Shown one piece after another: positions 34,116-44,257 of a stretch of 64,000 bases of DNA. Within the stretch, counting starts at the first letter, position 1. The number at the start of each line of letters is the position of its first letter. The position numbers were made by a program, and so were the translations under genes. The notes below the pieces were generated by a model. The model was not told the origin of the DNA and searched no databases. It saw only the letters and a program-made list of their open reading frames with translations. The stretch is from Mycolicibacterium sarraceniae (GTDB lineage: Bacteria > Actinomycetota > Actinomycetes > Mycobacteriales > Mycobacteriaceae), in the NCBI RefSeq assembly GCF_010731875.1, contig NZ_AP022595.1, positions 682,001 to 746,000 on the forward strand, in the 5' to 3' direction.

Positions 34116-36101
34116 TCAACGACGGCGCCGGCGGGACCCCAGGTAGTCGCCGACGACCGCGGCGCCCAGGCCGTCCAGGTCGGGAACGACTACCCTTCCT
34201 TCCACCCGTCGAGCAACCTGATCGATGAATTTGGCGAGCCCCGGATCGTTCCCGAGCCGGAAGATCGTGACCTGCGCTCCGAGCCGGGCGACCTCGTCGA
34301 ATCCACGCACGGTGTGCGCGATCGTCCGTGGATGGGGCGGATAGTCGAAAAACACCGACGAACCCTGGCCGTCGAAATCCTCCAGGTGCGCGGTCGGCTC
34401 GCCGTCGGTGACCACCAGCACCACCGGCTGGGCGTTGGGATGACGGCGCAGATGCTGTACCGCCAGGGCCAGCGCATGGTGCAGATTGGTGCCCTGCTCG
34501 TAGACGCCCTCGAGTCCGGTCAACTCGGCCGCGCTCACCGTCCTGGCGTAGCGGCCGAAGGCGACGATCTGCAGGGCATCGGAGCGGAACCGCGTGCTCA
34601 CCAGGTGATTGAGCGCCAGCGCGGTCTGCTTCATCGGCAGCCAGCGGTTCTCCATAACCATCGAGAAGGAGGTGTCGACCAGCAGTGCCACTGCCGCTTG
34701 GGTACGCGTCTCGGTCTCCGACACCTCGACATCGTCGACAGTGATCCGCAGCGGAGCGTCCAAAGTGTGCGTGCCGGCTTGCCGCAACACCGCATTGGTC
34801 AATGTCCGGGTGACATTCCACGGCTCGGTGTCGCCGAACGCCCACGGCCGGGTCCCGCCGGTCAACTCGCCGGCCGCACCGGCGCGACGGGTGTCCCGCT
34901 CGCCGTGGCGCCCCGAAAGTTGTTGGGCGACATCGCGGAGAGCGGCTTGACCGAGCTGCCGCATCGCCTTGGGCGACAACCGCCACTGCCCATCGGAGCT
35001 GCGATCCAAGAAGCCCTGATCCATCAGGGCTTTCTCCAGCTCCGCCAGGGTGCGCGCATCGATGGCCGCCTGATCGCCGAGTTGGCGGGCCAGGGCCTCC
35101 AGATCGACGTCTTCCATGGTCGCCCCGGCGTAGCTCTGCGACAGCTGGTCGGCCAGTTGCTCGAGTTCGGCGATATCGGACAGGGCCTGCGCCCCCTCCC
35201 CCATGCCCAGCGGGTTGTCGCCGGAGAATTCCGACGCACCGTTCCAGTCCTCTCCGGGCCGGGCCGCCTGCAGGTGGCCATCGAGCCGGTTGAGCGCGTT
35301 CATCAGCTCTGGTGAACCGAATGCCTGCTGCGCCAACGCATCCAGCTCGGCACGCTGGTCAGGGCTGAGGCTGTTGCGGAACCGCTGAGCCGCTGCGGCT
35401 CGTTTGGCCAACGAGTCCAGCAACTCATCGACATTCTTCGGGTTCTCCGGGAAATACTGGCCATGCTTGTGCATGAAATCCTGGAAGTCTTGCGCGCTGT
35501 CCTCACCGCGAGAATGCTTGTCCAGCAGGTCGTTGAGATCGTCGAGCATCTCATTGACGGCTTGGCGATCCTCGTCAGTGGCGTTCTCCAGCGCCTGCTT
35601 CATCCCCGAGAACCGCTGATCGAGCATCTCGCGGCCGAGCAAATCCTTGATCTGCTCGTACTTCTGGCGGGCCTCGGGGCTGCGCCAGTTGTAATCGGAC
35701 AATTCCTGGACGGCTTTAGCCGGTGCTGGCGACAACGCTTCGATCTGCAGTTCGGCGAACCGGGCGTCGTCATCGAGCGCCCGCGCCAGTTCCTTGCGCT
35801 CGGAGAGCACCGCTTCATCGAGCAGCTGTTTGATCTCTTGCAGGGTGCCGTCAAGGTTGTTGCGGTTCAGCAGCTCTCGCCGACGGCGGTTGACCTCCGC
35901 GGCGAGTCGGTCAGCGCCCTTGGTGTCCTTAGTTCCGCGGCGCAACAGCTCGGACAGCGCCCTGCGCGGCGAGGTGCCCTCCATGACGTCCTGCCCGATC
36001 TGCTCGAGCGCGTCACGCAGATCCACCGGCGGCGCCAGTGGATCCGGGCCCCCGGTATAGGCCGAATATCGTAAGTCGTGACCGTGCGGTCGTTTAGCCA
36101 T
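34116..36101 (-). CDS. VWA-domain protein paired with a MoxR/chelatase-type ATPase
   Basis: 661 aa, homologue of Rv0959. Residues 1-420 are helical and strongly charged (NVDELLDSLAKRAAAAQRFR, DIAELEQLADQLSQSYAG). The C-terminal von Willebrand A domain has the metal-site motif DTSFSM, then a Thr in GTNLHHA and an Asp in VTDGEP, so the MIDAS site is complete. VWA proteins of this kind work with AAA+ ATPases as metal inserters or chaperones. Its start overlaps the 3' end of the ATPase gene by eight bases. Confidence 0.88.
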   Translation of the reverse strand: MAKRPHGHDLRYSAYTGGPDPLAPPVDLRDALEQIGQDVMEGTSPRRALSELLRRGTKDTKGADRLAAEVNRRRRELLNRNNLDGTLQEIKQLLDEAVLSERKELARALDDDARFAELQIEALSPAPAKAVQELSDYNWRSPEARQKYEQIKDLLGREMLDQRFSGMKQALENATDEDRQAVNEMLDDLNDLLDKHSRGEDSAQDFQDFMHKHGQYFPENPKNVDELLDSLAKRAAAAQRFRNSLSPDQRAELDALAQQAFGSPELMNALNRLDGHLQAARPGEDWNGASEFSGDNPLGMGEGAQALSDIAELEQLADQLSQSYAGATMEDVDLEALARQLGDQAAIDARTLAELEKALMDQGFLDRSSDGQWRLSPKAMRQLGQAALRDVAQQLSGRHGERDTRRAGAAGELTGGTRPWAFGDTEPWNVTRTLTNAVLRQAGTHTLDAPLRITVDDVEVSETETRTQAAVALLVDTSFSMVMENRWLPMKQTALALNHLVSTRFRSDALQIVAFGRYARTVSAAELTGLEGVYEQGTNLHHALALAVQHLRRHPNAQPVVLVVTDGEPTAHLEDFDGQGSSVFFDYPPHPRTIAHTVRGFDEVARLGAQVTIFRLGNDPGLAKFIDQVARRVEGRVVVPDLDGLGAAVVGDYLGSRRRRR

Positions 36102-37476
36102 AGACGGTTTCGCCTTCTCCCGTCACCTTATCGATACGCTTGGCCAAATACAGTGCCTCCAGCGCCAATTCGAGCGCGGCGGCGCGTTCGCCCTCGGTCT
36201 CTGCCTCCAGCCGGTCGGCGATCGCCTCGATTACCGGCAGGTCGGGCAGGGCTGCCAGCACGTCCTTGGCCGACACCTGTTCACCGGTCGTCACGGCCGA
36301 CCCACCCTCGACGGCGGCCACCAGCGGGCCGACATCGATGCCACCCAGCACCCGCTGCGCGGTGTCCGCGGTGGCCCGGCGCAGCAGGTGCTCAAGCACC
36401 GCCTGCTCGCGGCCCTCCTCGCCGGATTCGAACTCCAGCTTGCCGCGCAGCACGTCGATCACGGTGCCCAGATCGACCACCCGGGCGACCGGTTCCTCCT
36501 CACCCAGCACCGCGCCGCGGTGCCGGGCCGAGGCCGCGACGGTCTCGGCGGCCGCGATCGCAAACCGCGCCGACACCCCGGAGCGCTGGTCGATGGAGGT
36601 CGACTCCCGCAGGTAGCGCGCGAAGCGGGCAACGATGTGCACCAGGTAGGTCGGAACCTGCGCTGACAGGTGCGCTTCCTGGGTGATGACGCCGACCTCG
36701 GCGTCGAGTTCGCGCGGGTAGTGCGTGCGGATTTCGGCACCGAACCGGTCCTTCAGCGGGGTGATGATGCGTCCGCGGTTCGTGTAGTCCTCCGGGTTGG
36801 CGCTGGCAACCACGAGCACGTCCAGCGGCAGCCGCAGCGTGTACCCGCGTACCTGGATATCGCGCTCCTCCATCACGTTGAGCATCGAGACTTGAATGCG
36901 CTCGGCCAGGTCGGGCAGCTCGTTGACGGCGACGATGCCGCGGTGCGCCCGCGGGATCAGGCCATAGGCGATGGTTTCGGGATCACCAAGAGACCGCCCT
37001 TCGGCCACCTTGATCGGGTCGATATCACCGACCAGGTCCGCGACGCTGGTGTCCGGGGTGGCCAGCTTCTCGGTATAGCGCTGGGTGCGGTGCCGCCATT
37101 CGACCGGCAGGGCATCACCGGAGTCGGCGGCCCGGCGGATCGATTGCGGCGTGATCGGGGTGTACGGATGCTCACCGAGTTCGGAGCCGGCAATCACCGG
37201 CGTCCACTCATCGAGCAGGTTCTGCAACGAACGGAGCAGCCTGGTCTTGCCCTGCCCACGCTCGCCGAGAAGGACGAAATCGTGCCCGGCGATCAGGGCC
37301 CGCTCCAGCTGCGGCAAGACGGTGTCCTCGAACCCGAAAATACCTGGCCAGACGTCATCCCCTTCGGCCAGCGCGGTCAGCAGGTTCTCCCGGATCTCCT
37401 GCTTGACGGTGCGCGCCCGATGGCCGGAAGCGCGCAGTTCGCCACGTGTGCGGGGGAGGTTGTCAGGTGAAGTCAC
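36094..37476 (-). CDS. AAA+ ATPase, magnesium-chelatase/MoxR type
   Basis: 460-aa ATPase, homologue of Rv0958. Walker A is GERGQGKT at about residues 72-79. The Walker B region reads GIVAVNELPDL, with Asn where ChlI/MoxR proteins usually have Asp. VVASANPEDYTNRGRIITPL is the sensor-1/pre-sensor segment and DRFGAEIRTHYP follows. It is co-transcribed and overlapping with the VWA gene, suggesting a two-part remodelling or metal-insertion machine whose target is unknown. Confidence 0.88.
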   Translation of the reverse strand: MTSPDNLPRTRGELRASGHRARTVKQEIRENLLTALAEGDDVWPGIFGFEDTVLPQLERALIAGHDFVLLGERGQGKTRLLRSLQNLLDEWTPVIAGSELGEHPYTPITPQSIRRAADSGDALPVEWRHRTQRYTEKLATPDTSVADLVGDIDPIKVAEGRSLGDPETIAYGLIPRAHRGIVAVNELPDLAERIQVSMLNVMEERDIQVRGYTLRLPLDVLVVASANPEDYTNRGRIITPLKDRFGAEIRTHYPRELDAEVGVITQEAHLSAQVPTYLVHIVARFARYLRESTSIDQRSGVSARFAIAAAETVAASARHRGAVLGEEEPVARVVDLGTVIDVLRGKLEFESGEEGREQAVLEHLLRRATADTAQRVLGGIDVGPLVAAVEGGSAVTTGEQVSAKDVLAALPDLPVIEAIADRLEAETEGERAAALELALEALYLAKRIDKVTGEGETVYG

Positions 37477-37502
37477 CTCCCCACGCTACGACTGCTGCGA
37501 GC

Positions 37503-39083
37503 TCAGTGCGCGAAGTGTCTCGCTCCGGTGAGGTATAGCGTGACGCCGGCCTTGGTGGCAGCCTCGGTGACAAGGTCGTCGCGCACCGAACCGCCAGGAT
37601 GTACGACGGCCTTGACCCCGGCCGACGTCAGCGTCTCCAGCCCGTCGGGGAACGGGAAGAACGCGTCGCTGGCCGCGACCGCACCACGCACCCGCTCACC
37701 ACCGCGCTCCACCGCAAGCCGGGCCGCGTCGACCCGGTTGACCTGACCCATGCCCACACCGACGGTCGCCCCGTCAGCGGCCACCACGATCGCGTTCGAC
37801 TTGACCGCGCGGCAGGTGCGCCAGGCGAACGCCAGATCGGACAGGGTGGCGTCATCCGCCGGCGTCCCGGTAGCCAGCGTCCAGTTGGCCGGATCATCAC
37901 CGGGTGCGTCGAGGGCGTCGCGCTCTTGGATGAGCAGACCACCGCTGATCTGGCGCAGCTCGGTTCCGCCCACCGGCGGTTCGGCGGCGACCAGCACGCG
38001 AATGTTCTTCTTGCGGGACAAGATTTCCACCGCACCGGGCTCGTACGCCGGCGCGATGATTACCTCGGTGAAGATCTCCGACACGAACTCGGCCATCTCC
38101 ACGGTGACCTCCGCGTTGGCGGCGATCACTCCACCGAACGCGCTCAGCGGATCGCATTCGTGGGCCTTCCGGTGCGCGTCGGCCACCGAGACCGACGAGA
38201 TCGCGATGCCACAGGGGTTGGCGTGTTTGATGATCGCCACGCAGGTCTGCTCGTGGTCGAAAGCCGCCCGCCAGGCCGCATCGGCATCGGTGAAGTTGTT
38301 GTAGGACATCTCTTTTCCGTGCAGCTGCTCGGCTTGCGCCAGCCCCGGCCAGCCGGCGTCGTCGCGGTAGAGCGCGGCCTGCTGGTGGGGGTTCTCGCCG
38401 TAGCGCAGCTGCGACGAGCGCCGCCACGTCCGGCCGAACCATGGCGGCAGGAATACCGGCGCATCTTCGTCTTGGGGTGCCAGCACCGATCCCATCCAGC
38501 TGGCGACTGCGACGTCGTACTCCGCGGTGTGCCGAAAGGCCAGCGACGCCAACTTCTGTCGCTCGGCCAGGGTGAAACCACCGGCGCGAACCGCGGCCAG
38601 CACGCCGTCATAGCCGAGCGGTTCGACGACCACCGCCACACTGGCGTGGTTCTTGGCAGACGCGCGCACCATCGAGGGACCGCCGATGTCGATCTGCTCG
38701 ATGCACTCGCCGACTTCGGCACCCGAGTCGACGGTCTCGGTGAACGGGTAGAGGTTGACCACAACGAGGTCGAACGCCGCGATCTTGAGCTCTTCGAGAG
38801 CCTGGACATGCGCGGGATTGCGGGTGTCTGCCAGCAGGCCGGCGTGGATGTGCGGGTGCAGGGTCTTCACCCGGCCGTCGAGCACCTCGGGAAAGCCGGT
38901 GACGGACTCCACCGGCGTGACTGCAATGCCCTTGTCGGCAATGGTTTTGGCGGTGGACCCGGTGGAGACGAGCTCCACGCCCGCCTCGTGCAGACCCTGC
39001 GCGAGCGGAATCAGTCCGCTCTTGTCGTACACGCTGATCAGCGCGCGCCGGATCGGCCTCTTCCCCACTGTCCCCGCGGTCAT
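37503..39083 (-). CDS. purH: Bifunctional AICAR formyltransferase/IMP cyclohydrolase
   Basis: 526-aa enzyme for the last two steps of IMP synthesis. The N-terminal cyclohydrolase domain has [33 protein letters not shown] and [20 protein letters not shown]. The transformylase domain has [16 protein letters not shown], the catalytic KHANPCGIA and a C-terminal [14 protein letters not shown]. Its ATG overlaps the purN stop (ATGA), so the two are coupled. Confidence 0.96.
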   Translation of the reverse strand: MTAGTVGKRPIRRALISVYDKSGLIPLAQGLHEAGVELVSTGSTAKTIADKGIAVTPVESVTGFPEVLDGRVKTLHPHIHAGLLADTRNPAHVQALEELKIAAFDLVVVNLYPFTETVDSGAEVGECIEQIDIGGPSMVRASAKNHASVAVVVEPLGYDGVLAAVRAGGFTLAERQKLASLAFRHTAEYDVAVASWMGSVLAPQDEDAPVFLPPWFGRTWRRSSQLRYGENPHQQAALYRDDAGWPGLAQAEQLHGKEMSYNNFTDADAAWRAAFDHEQTCVAIIKHANPCGIAISSVSVADAHRKAHECDPLSAFGGVIAANAEVTVEMAEFVSEIFTEVIIAPAYEPGAVEILSRKKNIRVLVAAEPPVGGTELRQISGGLLIQERDALDAPGDDPANWTLATGTPADDATLSDLAFAWRTCRAVKSNAIVVAADGATVGVGMGQVNRVDAARLAVERGGERVRGAVAASDAFFPFPDGLETLTSAGVKAVVHPGGSVRDDLVTEAATKAGVTLYLTGARHFAH

Positions 39084-39709
39084 CCTATGGTCGCCTTTCT
39101 GCCATTCCAGGTCACGCCGCGCGTCGCCAGCGCGGCCAACACGTCCACCAACAGTCGTCGTTCCACGACCTTGATCCGTTCGTGGACAGTGGCTTCGTCG
39201 TCGCCGTCGAGAATCTCGACCGCCTCCTGGGCCACGATGGGGCCGGTGTCCACGCCGGCATCCACCAGGTGCACGGTGCAGCCGGTAACCCTGACCCCGT
39301 AAGCCAGCGCATCGGGTACGGCGTGCGCGCCCGGGAAGGCTGGCAGCAGCGCCGGATGGGTGTTGACGACACGGCCCAAGAAGCGCGAAAGGAATTCGTG
39401 CCCAAGTATTTTCATGAAACCAGCGGACACGATGAGGTCCGGGTTGTGCGCTTCGGTGGCAGCGGTGATCGCGGCGTCCCAGTCGGCGCGGTCGGGATAA
39501 TCCCGCAGGCGCACGCAGAACGTGGGGATCGACGCAGCGTTGGCGATGTCCACGGCCGGGCAGTCCCGGTCCACCCCGACCGCGACCACCCGCGCGGGAT
39601 AGTCGCCGACGGCAGCCGCCAGCAGGGACTGCAGCAGCGACCCGGTCCCCGACGCCAGGACGACGAGCCGTGCGGGCGCGCTCGGGGGGACGTGGATGGG
39701 CTGCGGCAC
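39080..39709 (-). CDS. purN: Phosphoribosylglycinamide formyltransferase
   Basis: 209-aa GAR transformylase using 10-formyl-THF. Visible: the substrate loop [15 protein letters not shown], the catalytic [12 protein letters not shown] with Asn and His, and the catalytic Asp in [18 protein letters not shown]. Canonical enzymes often have SGxGSN in the loop; here Leu replaces Asn, as I recall for mycobacteria. It is first of the purN-purH pair. The 293-bp gap upstream (39710-40002) carries the divergent promoters for purN and the PASTA gene; no other gene is seen there. Confidence 0.94.
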   Translation of the reverse strand: MPQPIHVPPSAPARLVVLASGTGSLLQSLLAAAVGDYPARVVAVGVDRDCPAVDIANAASIPTFCVRLRDYPDRADWDAAITAATEAHNPDLIVSAGFMKILGHEFLSRFLGRVVNTHPALLPAFPGAHAVPDALAYGVRVTGCTVHLVDAGVDTGPIVAQEAVEILDGDDEATVHERIKVVERRLLVDVLAALATRGVTWNGRKATIG

Positions 39710-40002
39710 GGCGATGAGCCTATCGGTACCTATCGGCGCCTCATTCGCCGCGCAGCGGAAGTGTTGCCGTCAGGCCCGCGGGCCGGAGAGCGGAACTATC
39801 CGAGGCGGGATTGTAACCGGTGCCGATTCGACAACCTTGTGGCACAGATGCCGAGAAGCTGCTAGTTTGCTGTGCATAGACAGATTGTTGTGTCGGCGAT
39901 CGCCGCGGTCTGAGACCACCCGAGTGGTTTGTGGGCCGGCAACGGGTATGCCGCCGCAACGTCCGTTTCGGAACTCAATGCGCCGCCCGGAAGGTTTATG
40001 AC

Positions 40003-40566
40003 ATGGTCCGCATCCGAACCGTATTCGCAGTGACTCCGGTGGCCATTGCGGCGGCGCTCGCCAGCGCCGCCGTCGCCCACGCGTCATCCCCCAACGTCGT
40101 CGGCAAGACATTCGATGAGGCGAACTCGACGTTGAGCTCGTCGGGATACACCGCGGTCGTCGTCAGCACCTTGGGCGAGAGAACCAAACGGGGCGACTGC
40201 GTCGTGACCCGTCAGCAGGACCGGCAGACATCGAACGGGCGTCAGACATTGCTCGCTCTGGACTGCGACGCGCCACTCGCGGCGGCTGGGGTGCCGGGGA
40301 ACTCCGCGGCCAGCCCCGCCGGCCGAGCGGCAGCCGCAGCGCAGGTGACAAAGGTGTCCAAGGCCGATATCGAGGCCGCGCTGGTGAGTCAGCTGGCGAC
40401 GCAGCCCGGGCCGGCGTGGGCGCAATGCTCCGATGGTTTGGTCGGCACGATCGGCAGTAGCATCGACTGCACCGTCCTAGCGGACCATGAGAAGCACGCC
40501 TACACCGTGACTGTGTCCGAGGTGAACGACGGGCGGGTCAGCTACAGCCTCGAGCTCAAGTCGTAG
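40003..40566 (+). CDS. Exported PASTA / DUF4333 protein
   Basis: 187 aa. The signal peptide (MVRIRTVFAVTPVAIAAALA) ends near AVAHA. Residues about 30-90 form a single PASTA-like unit beginning SPNVVGKTFDEANSTLSSSG and containing a Cys pair in GDCVV and ALDCD. After an Ala-rich linker, the C-terminal DUF4333 has two Cys (WAQCSDGLVGT and SIDCTVL). A ligand such as a peptidoglycan fragment is inferred from PASTA domains generally. GGAAGG precedes the ATG. The gene sits on the opposite strand between purN and perM. Confidence 0.82.
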   Translation: MVRIRTVFAVTPVAIAAALASAAVAHASSPNVVGKTFDEANSTLSSSGYTAVVVSTLGERTKRGDCVVTRQQDRQTSNGRQTLLALDCDAPLAAAGVPGNSAASPAGRAAAAAQVTKVSKADIEAALVSQLATQPGPAWAQCSDGLVGTIGSSIDCTVLADHEKHAYTVTVSEVNDGRVSYSLELKS

Positions 40567-40586
40567 CCGCGCGGCCCCGTGACGCT

Positions 40587-40612
40587 CGCTGACCCGATGT
40601 CTGGGGTCAGCG
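40587..40612. terminator. Terminator between the convergent PASTA and perM genes
   Basis: CGCTGACCC at 40587-40595 pairs with GGGTCAGCG at 40604-40612. It covers the perM stop and the 3' flank of the PASTA gene. No T-run follows. Confidence 0.55.
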
Positions 40613-41986
40613 TCCGGGCGGCATCGTCTCTATGTCGTCATCGACGACCATCAAGTCCTCGACATCTTCCAGATCCGGCGCGGGCGCAACCGGTGTCGGC
40701 GGTTCCACCGGGTCGGGCACGGACTCGGGTTCGGGCTCGTCGGCGACGTCCGTGATCGGCGTGGTGGGCGGGTCGTCGTCAAGCTCCTCGACATCCTCGT
40801 CGCTCGCGACTGGCGTCACCGACTCGGGTGGCCTCACCCGTCTCGGACGGCGTCGGACTCCCCCGGTCATCACCACCGTGACCGCCCCGATCACGAAGAA
40901 CCAGAAGAACACCGCCGGACCGAACGTGCTCTGGTCCACCCCGACGTCGCCGAAGTTGCCCAGCTGGCCGCCGCCGGCATACCCCAGCACCACCATCGCC
41001 ACCGCCGCCAGCAGCGACGCGACCGCCAGCTTGCCGAGCGCCTCTGGCCAGGGCAGCGGCCGGCGGGCGCACTGCTGGCCGACGGCGACCCCGGCCGCGG
41101 CGCCCACGATCAACAGCGCCACCCAGACCGGACCCAGCGGTGGCGTCGGCACCGCGGCCAGGATCGGCACCGCAGGGATGTCCCCGCCGAACACCGTGAA
41201 CGAACTGAAGGTCGCAAAGCCGATATGGGCGCTGGAGCCGACCGCGATCGCCGATGCGCCGACGATCACATTGGGCACGTACAGCGCGGATAACAGCGTG
41301 AGGCTCAGCTGACCGAACAGCGAGTCGGTCACCGTGTACAGCTCGTGCATGGTGCCCCAGTGCACAACCAGCGACACCGCGGTGGCCGCACCGGACAGCC
41401 CCAGCAGTGCCAGCACGCCGGCCCTCGCGGCCCGCACGGTATCGCCCAGCCAGAGTGGCAGGCGCAGGGCGGTCAGCGCACGCCACCCGAGCTGTGACCC
41501 CACCCCGATCAGCGCACCGATCCCGTGCACGGCCAACACGCCGGAGAACGCGCGCAACGCGCTGGGTGTCTGCAACTCGGTGATCACCGATGACGCATCG
41601 TGGATGACGGCCAGTGCGATCGCGGCGAACAACATCGGGCCGCCCAGAGCCGAGGCCACAATCCACCGGGCCACGAACCACGAGGCCTGCGGGGAGGTTG
41701 CGCGCGCCGTCGTCCGCGCGGTGCCCCACACCATCAGCAGCACCGGCAGAAGCGGCAGCACCGCCAGCTGGTGGCCGGCAATCGAAATCGGCACCTGGTG
41801 CACGGCCAGCCACATGCTGGCGATGGCACCCAGGGTGCCGGTCATATCGCTGTTGGCGATGACCAGCTGCAGCAGCGTCACCGCGGCAATCACGCCCAAC
41901 GCCACCACCGACGGGCCGAACGCGACCCGCACCAGGTCACGAGCCTGGCGCGCCCCGACTGGTCGCCTGTCCTCCATCCGTATCAC
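40607..41986 (-). CDS. perM: DUF6350 integral membrane protein PerM
   Basis: 459 aa with at least eight hydrophobic helices between residues about 25 and 375 ([59 protein letters not shown]). An acidic, Pro-rich cytoplasmic tail ([10 protein letters not shown] and later repeats) follows. By position and layout it is Rv0955/PerM, a divisome-associated protein needed for persistence and for division under stress in M. tuberculosis. It lies just downstream of the 34-kDa-antigen-type gene. Confidence 0.85.
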   Translation of the reverse strand: MIRMEDRRPVGARQARDLVRVAFGPSVVALGVIAAVTLLQLVIANSDMTGTLGAIASMWLAVHQVPISIAGHQLAVLPLLPVLLMVWGTARTTARATSPQASWFVARWIVASALGGPMLFAAIALAVIHDASSVITELQTPSALRAFSGVLAVHGIGALIGVGSQLGWRALTALRLPLWLGDTVRAARAGVLALLGLSGAATAVSLVVHWGTMHELYTVTDSLFGQLSLTLLSALYVPNVIVGASAIAVGSSAHIGFATFSSFTVFGGDIPAVPILAAVPTPPLGPVWVALLIVGAAAGVAVGQQCARRPLPWPEALGKLAVASLLAAVAMVVLGYAGGGQLGNFGDVGVDQSTFGPAVFFWFFVIGAVTVVMTGGVRRRPRRVRPPESVTPVASDEDVEELDDDPPTTPITDVADEPEPESVPDPVEPPTPVAPAPDLEDVEDLMVVDDDIETMPPGR

Positions 41987-42023
41987 TCGACGCGCCAGTC
42001 AGAACTGCGCGATGAGCGCCCGA

Positions 42024-42824
42024 TTACGACGGGTTGGGACCCGATGACGGCGACGATGACGGCGCCTGCGGCTGGTCCGGATGAGCGGCGGGCTGCTGGC
42101 CACTCGGCGGGGGGCTGAAGCTCGGGAAGCCGGTCGGCGGGGTCGGCGGACCATTCTGCGCACCGAATCCGCTACTCGACGGACCTGACGGGTGACCACC
42201 GGCGTACTGCGAGGGGTAACCCGGGCGGGGCGAAAATCCCTGCTGCGGCGGGGCCGCAGGCGCGGGCTGGCCGTAGTAGCCACCCGGCGGCGGGCCGTAC
42301 TGACCGAACTGGTCGTAGCGGGGCCGGGGGGCGGGTGCGGTGATGATTCCCGCCTCGAGCAGCAGCGCTGCCACCGCGACGACGGTCTGCGACAGGGTGA
42401 AGGCGATCATCACCCACAGGCCCCAGCCGACGGTGAATCCGTTCGGCCGGCCGATCACCTGGGCGATCGCCGTCAACAGCGCGAGGGCCGACGCCGTAGC
42501 GATGACACCGCCGTAATCCCTGGCTTTGGGCAGCAGGCTGGCTGCCGCCAAGAGTGCGGCGACGAGCGTCGCAAGCACCGGGTAGCCACCGCCACCTCCG
42601 GAGAGCTCCGCACCTCCGAAGGGACCGAGTTCGGCTTTGATCGTCATGATCGGTCCGAAGCTGGCCAGGTAGGCAACCAAGCCCAATACGACGACGGCAA
42701 CGTTCAGATACAGCGGTAACTTGCTGGGTCCGGGGTCCGCAGGTGCGAACGACGGCGCGGGTGCCCCGTAAGGACCGGGTGGTTGCGTCGGTGGGTAGCC
42801 CGGGTTGGTGGGCGGGTACGTCAT
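42024..42824 (-). CDS. 34-kDa antigen-type membrane protein (Rv0954-like, DUF5336)
   Basis: 266 aa. A Pro/Gly/Tyr-rich N-terminus (MTYPPTNPGYPPTQPPGPYG) precedes four hydrophobic helices between residues about 34 and 165. A long disordered Pro/Gly/Gln/Ser C-terminus follows (FSPRPGYPSQYAGGHPSGPS). This is the layout of Rv0954, reported to associate with the division machinery. GAAGGAGAGGCC precedes the ATG at 42824. It is followed by perM on the same strand. Confidence 0.83.
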   Translation of the reverse strand: MTYPPTNPGYPPTQPPGPYGAPAPSFAPADPGPSKLPLYLNVAVVVLGLVAYLASFGPIMTIKAELGPFGGAELSGGGGGYPVLATLVAALLAAASLLPKARDYGGVIATASALALLTAIAQVIGRPNGFTVGWGLWVMIAFTLSQTVVAVAALLLEAGIITAPAPRPRYDQFGQYGPPPGGYYGQPAPAAPPQQGFSPRPGYPSQYAGGHPSGPSSSGFGAQNGPPTPPTGFPSFSPPPSGQQPAAHPDQPQAPSSSPSSGPNPS

Positions 42825-42993
42825 GGCCTCTCCTTCAGCCTCGTCACGCCGGCGCGTCCCCCGCGGGGCTGCATCGGTTGTGGCTCGCGAACGGACCCGC
42901 AGGCCCGGTTCGAACACCACGCTAGCGCACACCGCCGTCGCAACCGTGACCATCGGCGTGTCACACAGGCAGTTGGCAAACGGCCGTCACGGG

Positions 42994-43304
42994 TCAGGCG
43001 GATGCCTGCAGCGGCGCCCCGATCGAATCGCTTTCGGCGGCTTCGATGTCGCGCACGAGCGGCAGCATGCGGGAACCGAAGTACTCGATTTCCTCCTGGA
43101 AGCGCAGGAAGCCGCCGGCCCACATACCGCGCTTGTCGCCCGTAGAAATCGCCGCGGAAGTCCACGTCGTCCTCGGTCCAGATCCACCTGACCGTTGTTC
43201 TCGGCCGTTTGCGCGAGTTTGACGTTGTCGTCGCAACCCCAGTCGGTGCGCTGCTCGATGGCGCTGGTCACCGGAATGGTCGCTGCGCCGTTGGCCGGGG
43301 TCAC
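42994..43304 (-). pseudogene. LLM-class flavin oxidoreductase, internally deleted
   Basis: The N-terminal part (VTPANGAATIPVTSAIEQRT, then NVKLAQTAENNG) resembles luciferase-like monooxygenases of the alkanesulfonate/dimethylsulfone type. After a jump and a frame change, the same strand gives GFLRFQEEIEYFGSRMLPLV, matching the extreme C-terminus of the same family, and a stop at 42994-42996. Most of the 350-residue enzyme is missing, so this is a deletion remnant. The region 42825-43387 otherwise holds only promoters. Confidence 0.55.
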
Positions 43305-43387
43305 CCCTTGAGTTCGCCAAGAGTGCAGATGTCGACCACCAGGACCGCGCCTTGCCCGGAGGTAGGCAACCCGTTCTAATTCAGCGC

Positions 43388-44236
43388 ATGGATTATGGGC
43401 TCGTTCTGTTCACCAGTGACCGCGGTATCGCCCCGGCGGCGGCGGCCAAACTCGCCGACGACCACAACTTCACGACCTTCTACGTGCCCGAGCACACGCA
43501 TATCCCGGTCAAACGCGAAGCCGCGCATCCGAGCACCGGCGACAAGTCACTGCCCGACGACCGCTATATGCGCACCCTGGACCCGTGGGTCAGCCTGGGC
43601 ACCGCGGCCGCAGTGACCTCGAAGGTACGGCTGTCCACGGCGGTCGCGCTGCCCGTCGAGCACGACCCCATCACGCTCGCGAAATCCATTGCGACCCTTG
43701 ATCATCTGTCCGGTGGGCGAGTCAGTCTCGGGGTCGGCTTCGGCTGGAACACCGACGAGCTGGCCGACCACGGGGTTCCGGCCGGGCGTCGCCGCACCTG
43801 TCTGCGGGAATATCTCGAAGCGATGCGGGCGCTGTGGACCCAGGAAGAAGCCGAATACGACGGTGAATTCGTCAAGTTCGGGCCGAGCTGGGCCTGGCCC
43901 AAGCCGGTGCAGTCGCACATCCCGGTGCTCGTCGGCGCGGCCGGCACCGAGAAGAATTTCAAGTGGATCGCCCGCAGCGCCGACGGCTGGATCACCACCC
44001 CACGCGACTTCGACATCGACGCGCCGGTGAAGCTTCTGCACGACACCTGGGCGGCCGCCGGTCGCGATGGCGCTCCGCAGATCGTGGCGCTCGACTTCAA
44101 GCCGGTGCCCGAGAAGCTGGCGCACTGGAAGGAGATTGGCGTTACCGAGGCCCTTTTCGGCTTGCCCGACAAGCCGGCCGACGAGGTTGCCGCCTACGTG
44201 GAGCGACTGGCGGGCAAGCTCGCTGCCATGGCCTGA
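43388..44236 (+). CDS. LLM-class F420-dependent oxidoreductase (Rv0953c-like)
   Basis: 282-aa luciferase-like TIM-barrel oxidoreductase, probably F420-dependent as for most mycobacterial members. Family segments: MDYGLVLFTSDRGIAPAAAA, STAVALPVEHDPITLAKSIA, LDHLSGGRVSLGVGFGWNTD and the later IPVLVGAAGTEKNFKWIA. The ATG at 43388 gives a natural N-terminus. The substrate is unknown. The gene is convergent with the fadD fragment. Confidence 0.88.
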   Translation: MDYGLVLFTSDRGIAPAAAAKLADDHNFTTFYVPEHTHIPVKREAAHPSTGDKSLPDDRYMRTLDPWVSLGTAAAVTSKVRLSTAVALPVEHDPITLAKSIATLDHLSGGRVSLGVGFGWNTDELADHGVPAGRRRTCLREYLEAMRALWTQEEAEYDGEFVKFGPSWAWPKPVQSHIPVLVGAAGTEKNFKWIARSADGWITTPRDFDIDAPVKLLHDTWAAAGRDGAPQIVALDFKPVPEKLAHWKEIGVTEALFGLPDKPADEVAAYVERLAGKLAAMA

Positions 44237-44257
44237 GCCGCCGAACTTTCCCGACGG

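Noticed and set aside
37599..39302. 567-codon frame antisense to purH/purN
   Set aside because: Mirror of well-identified purine genes; no motif.
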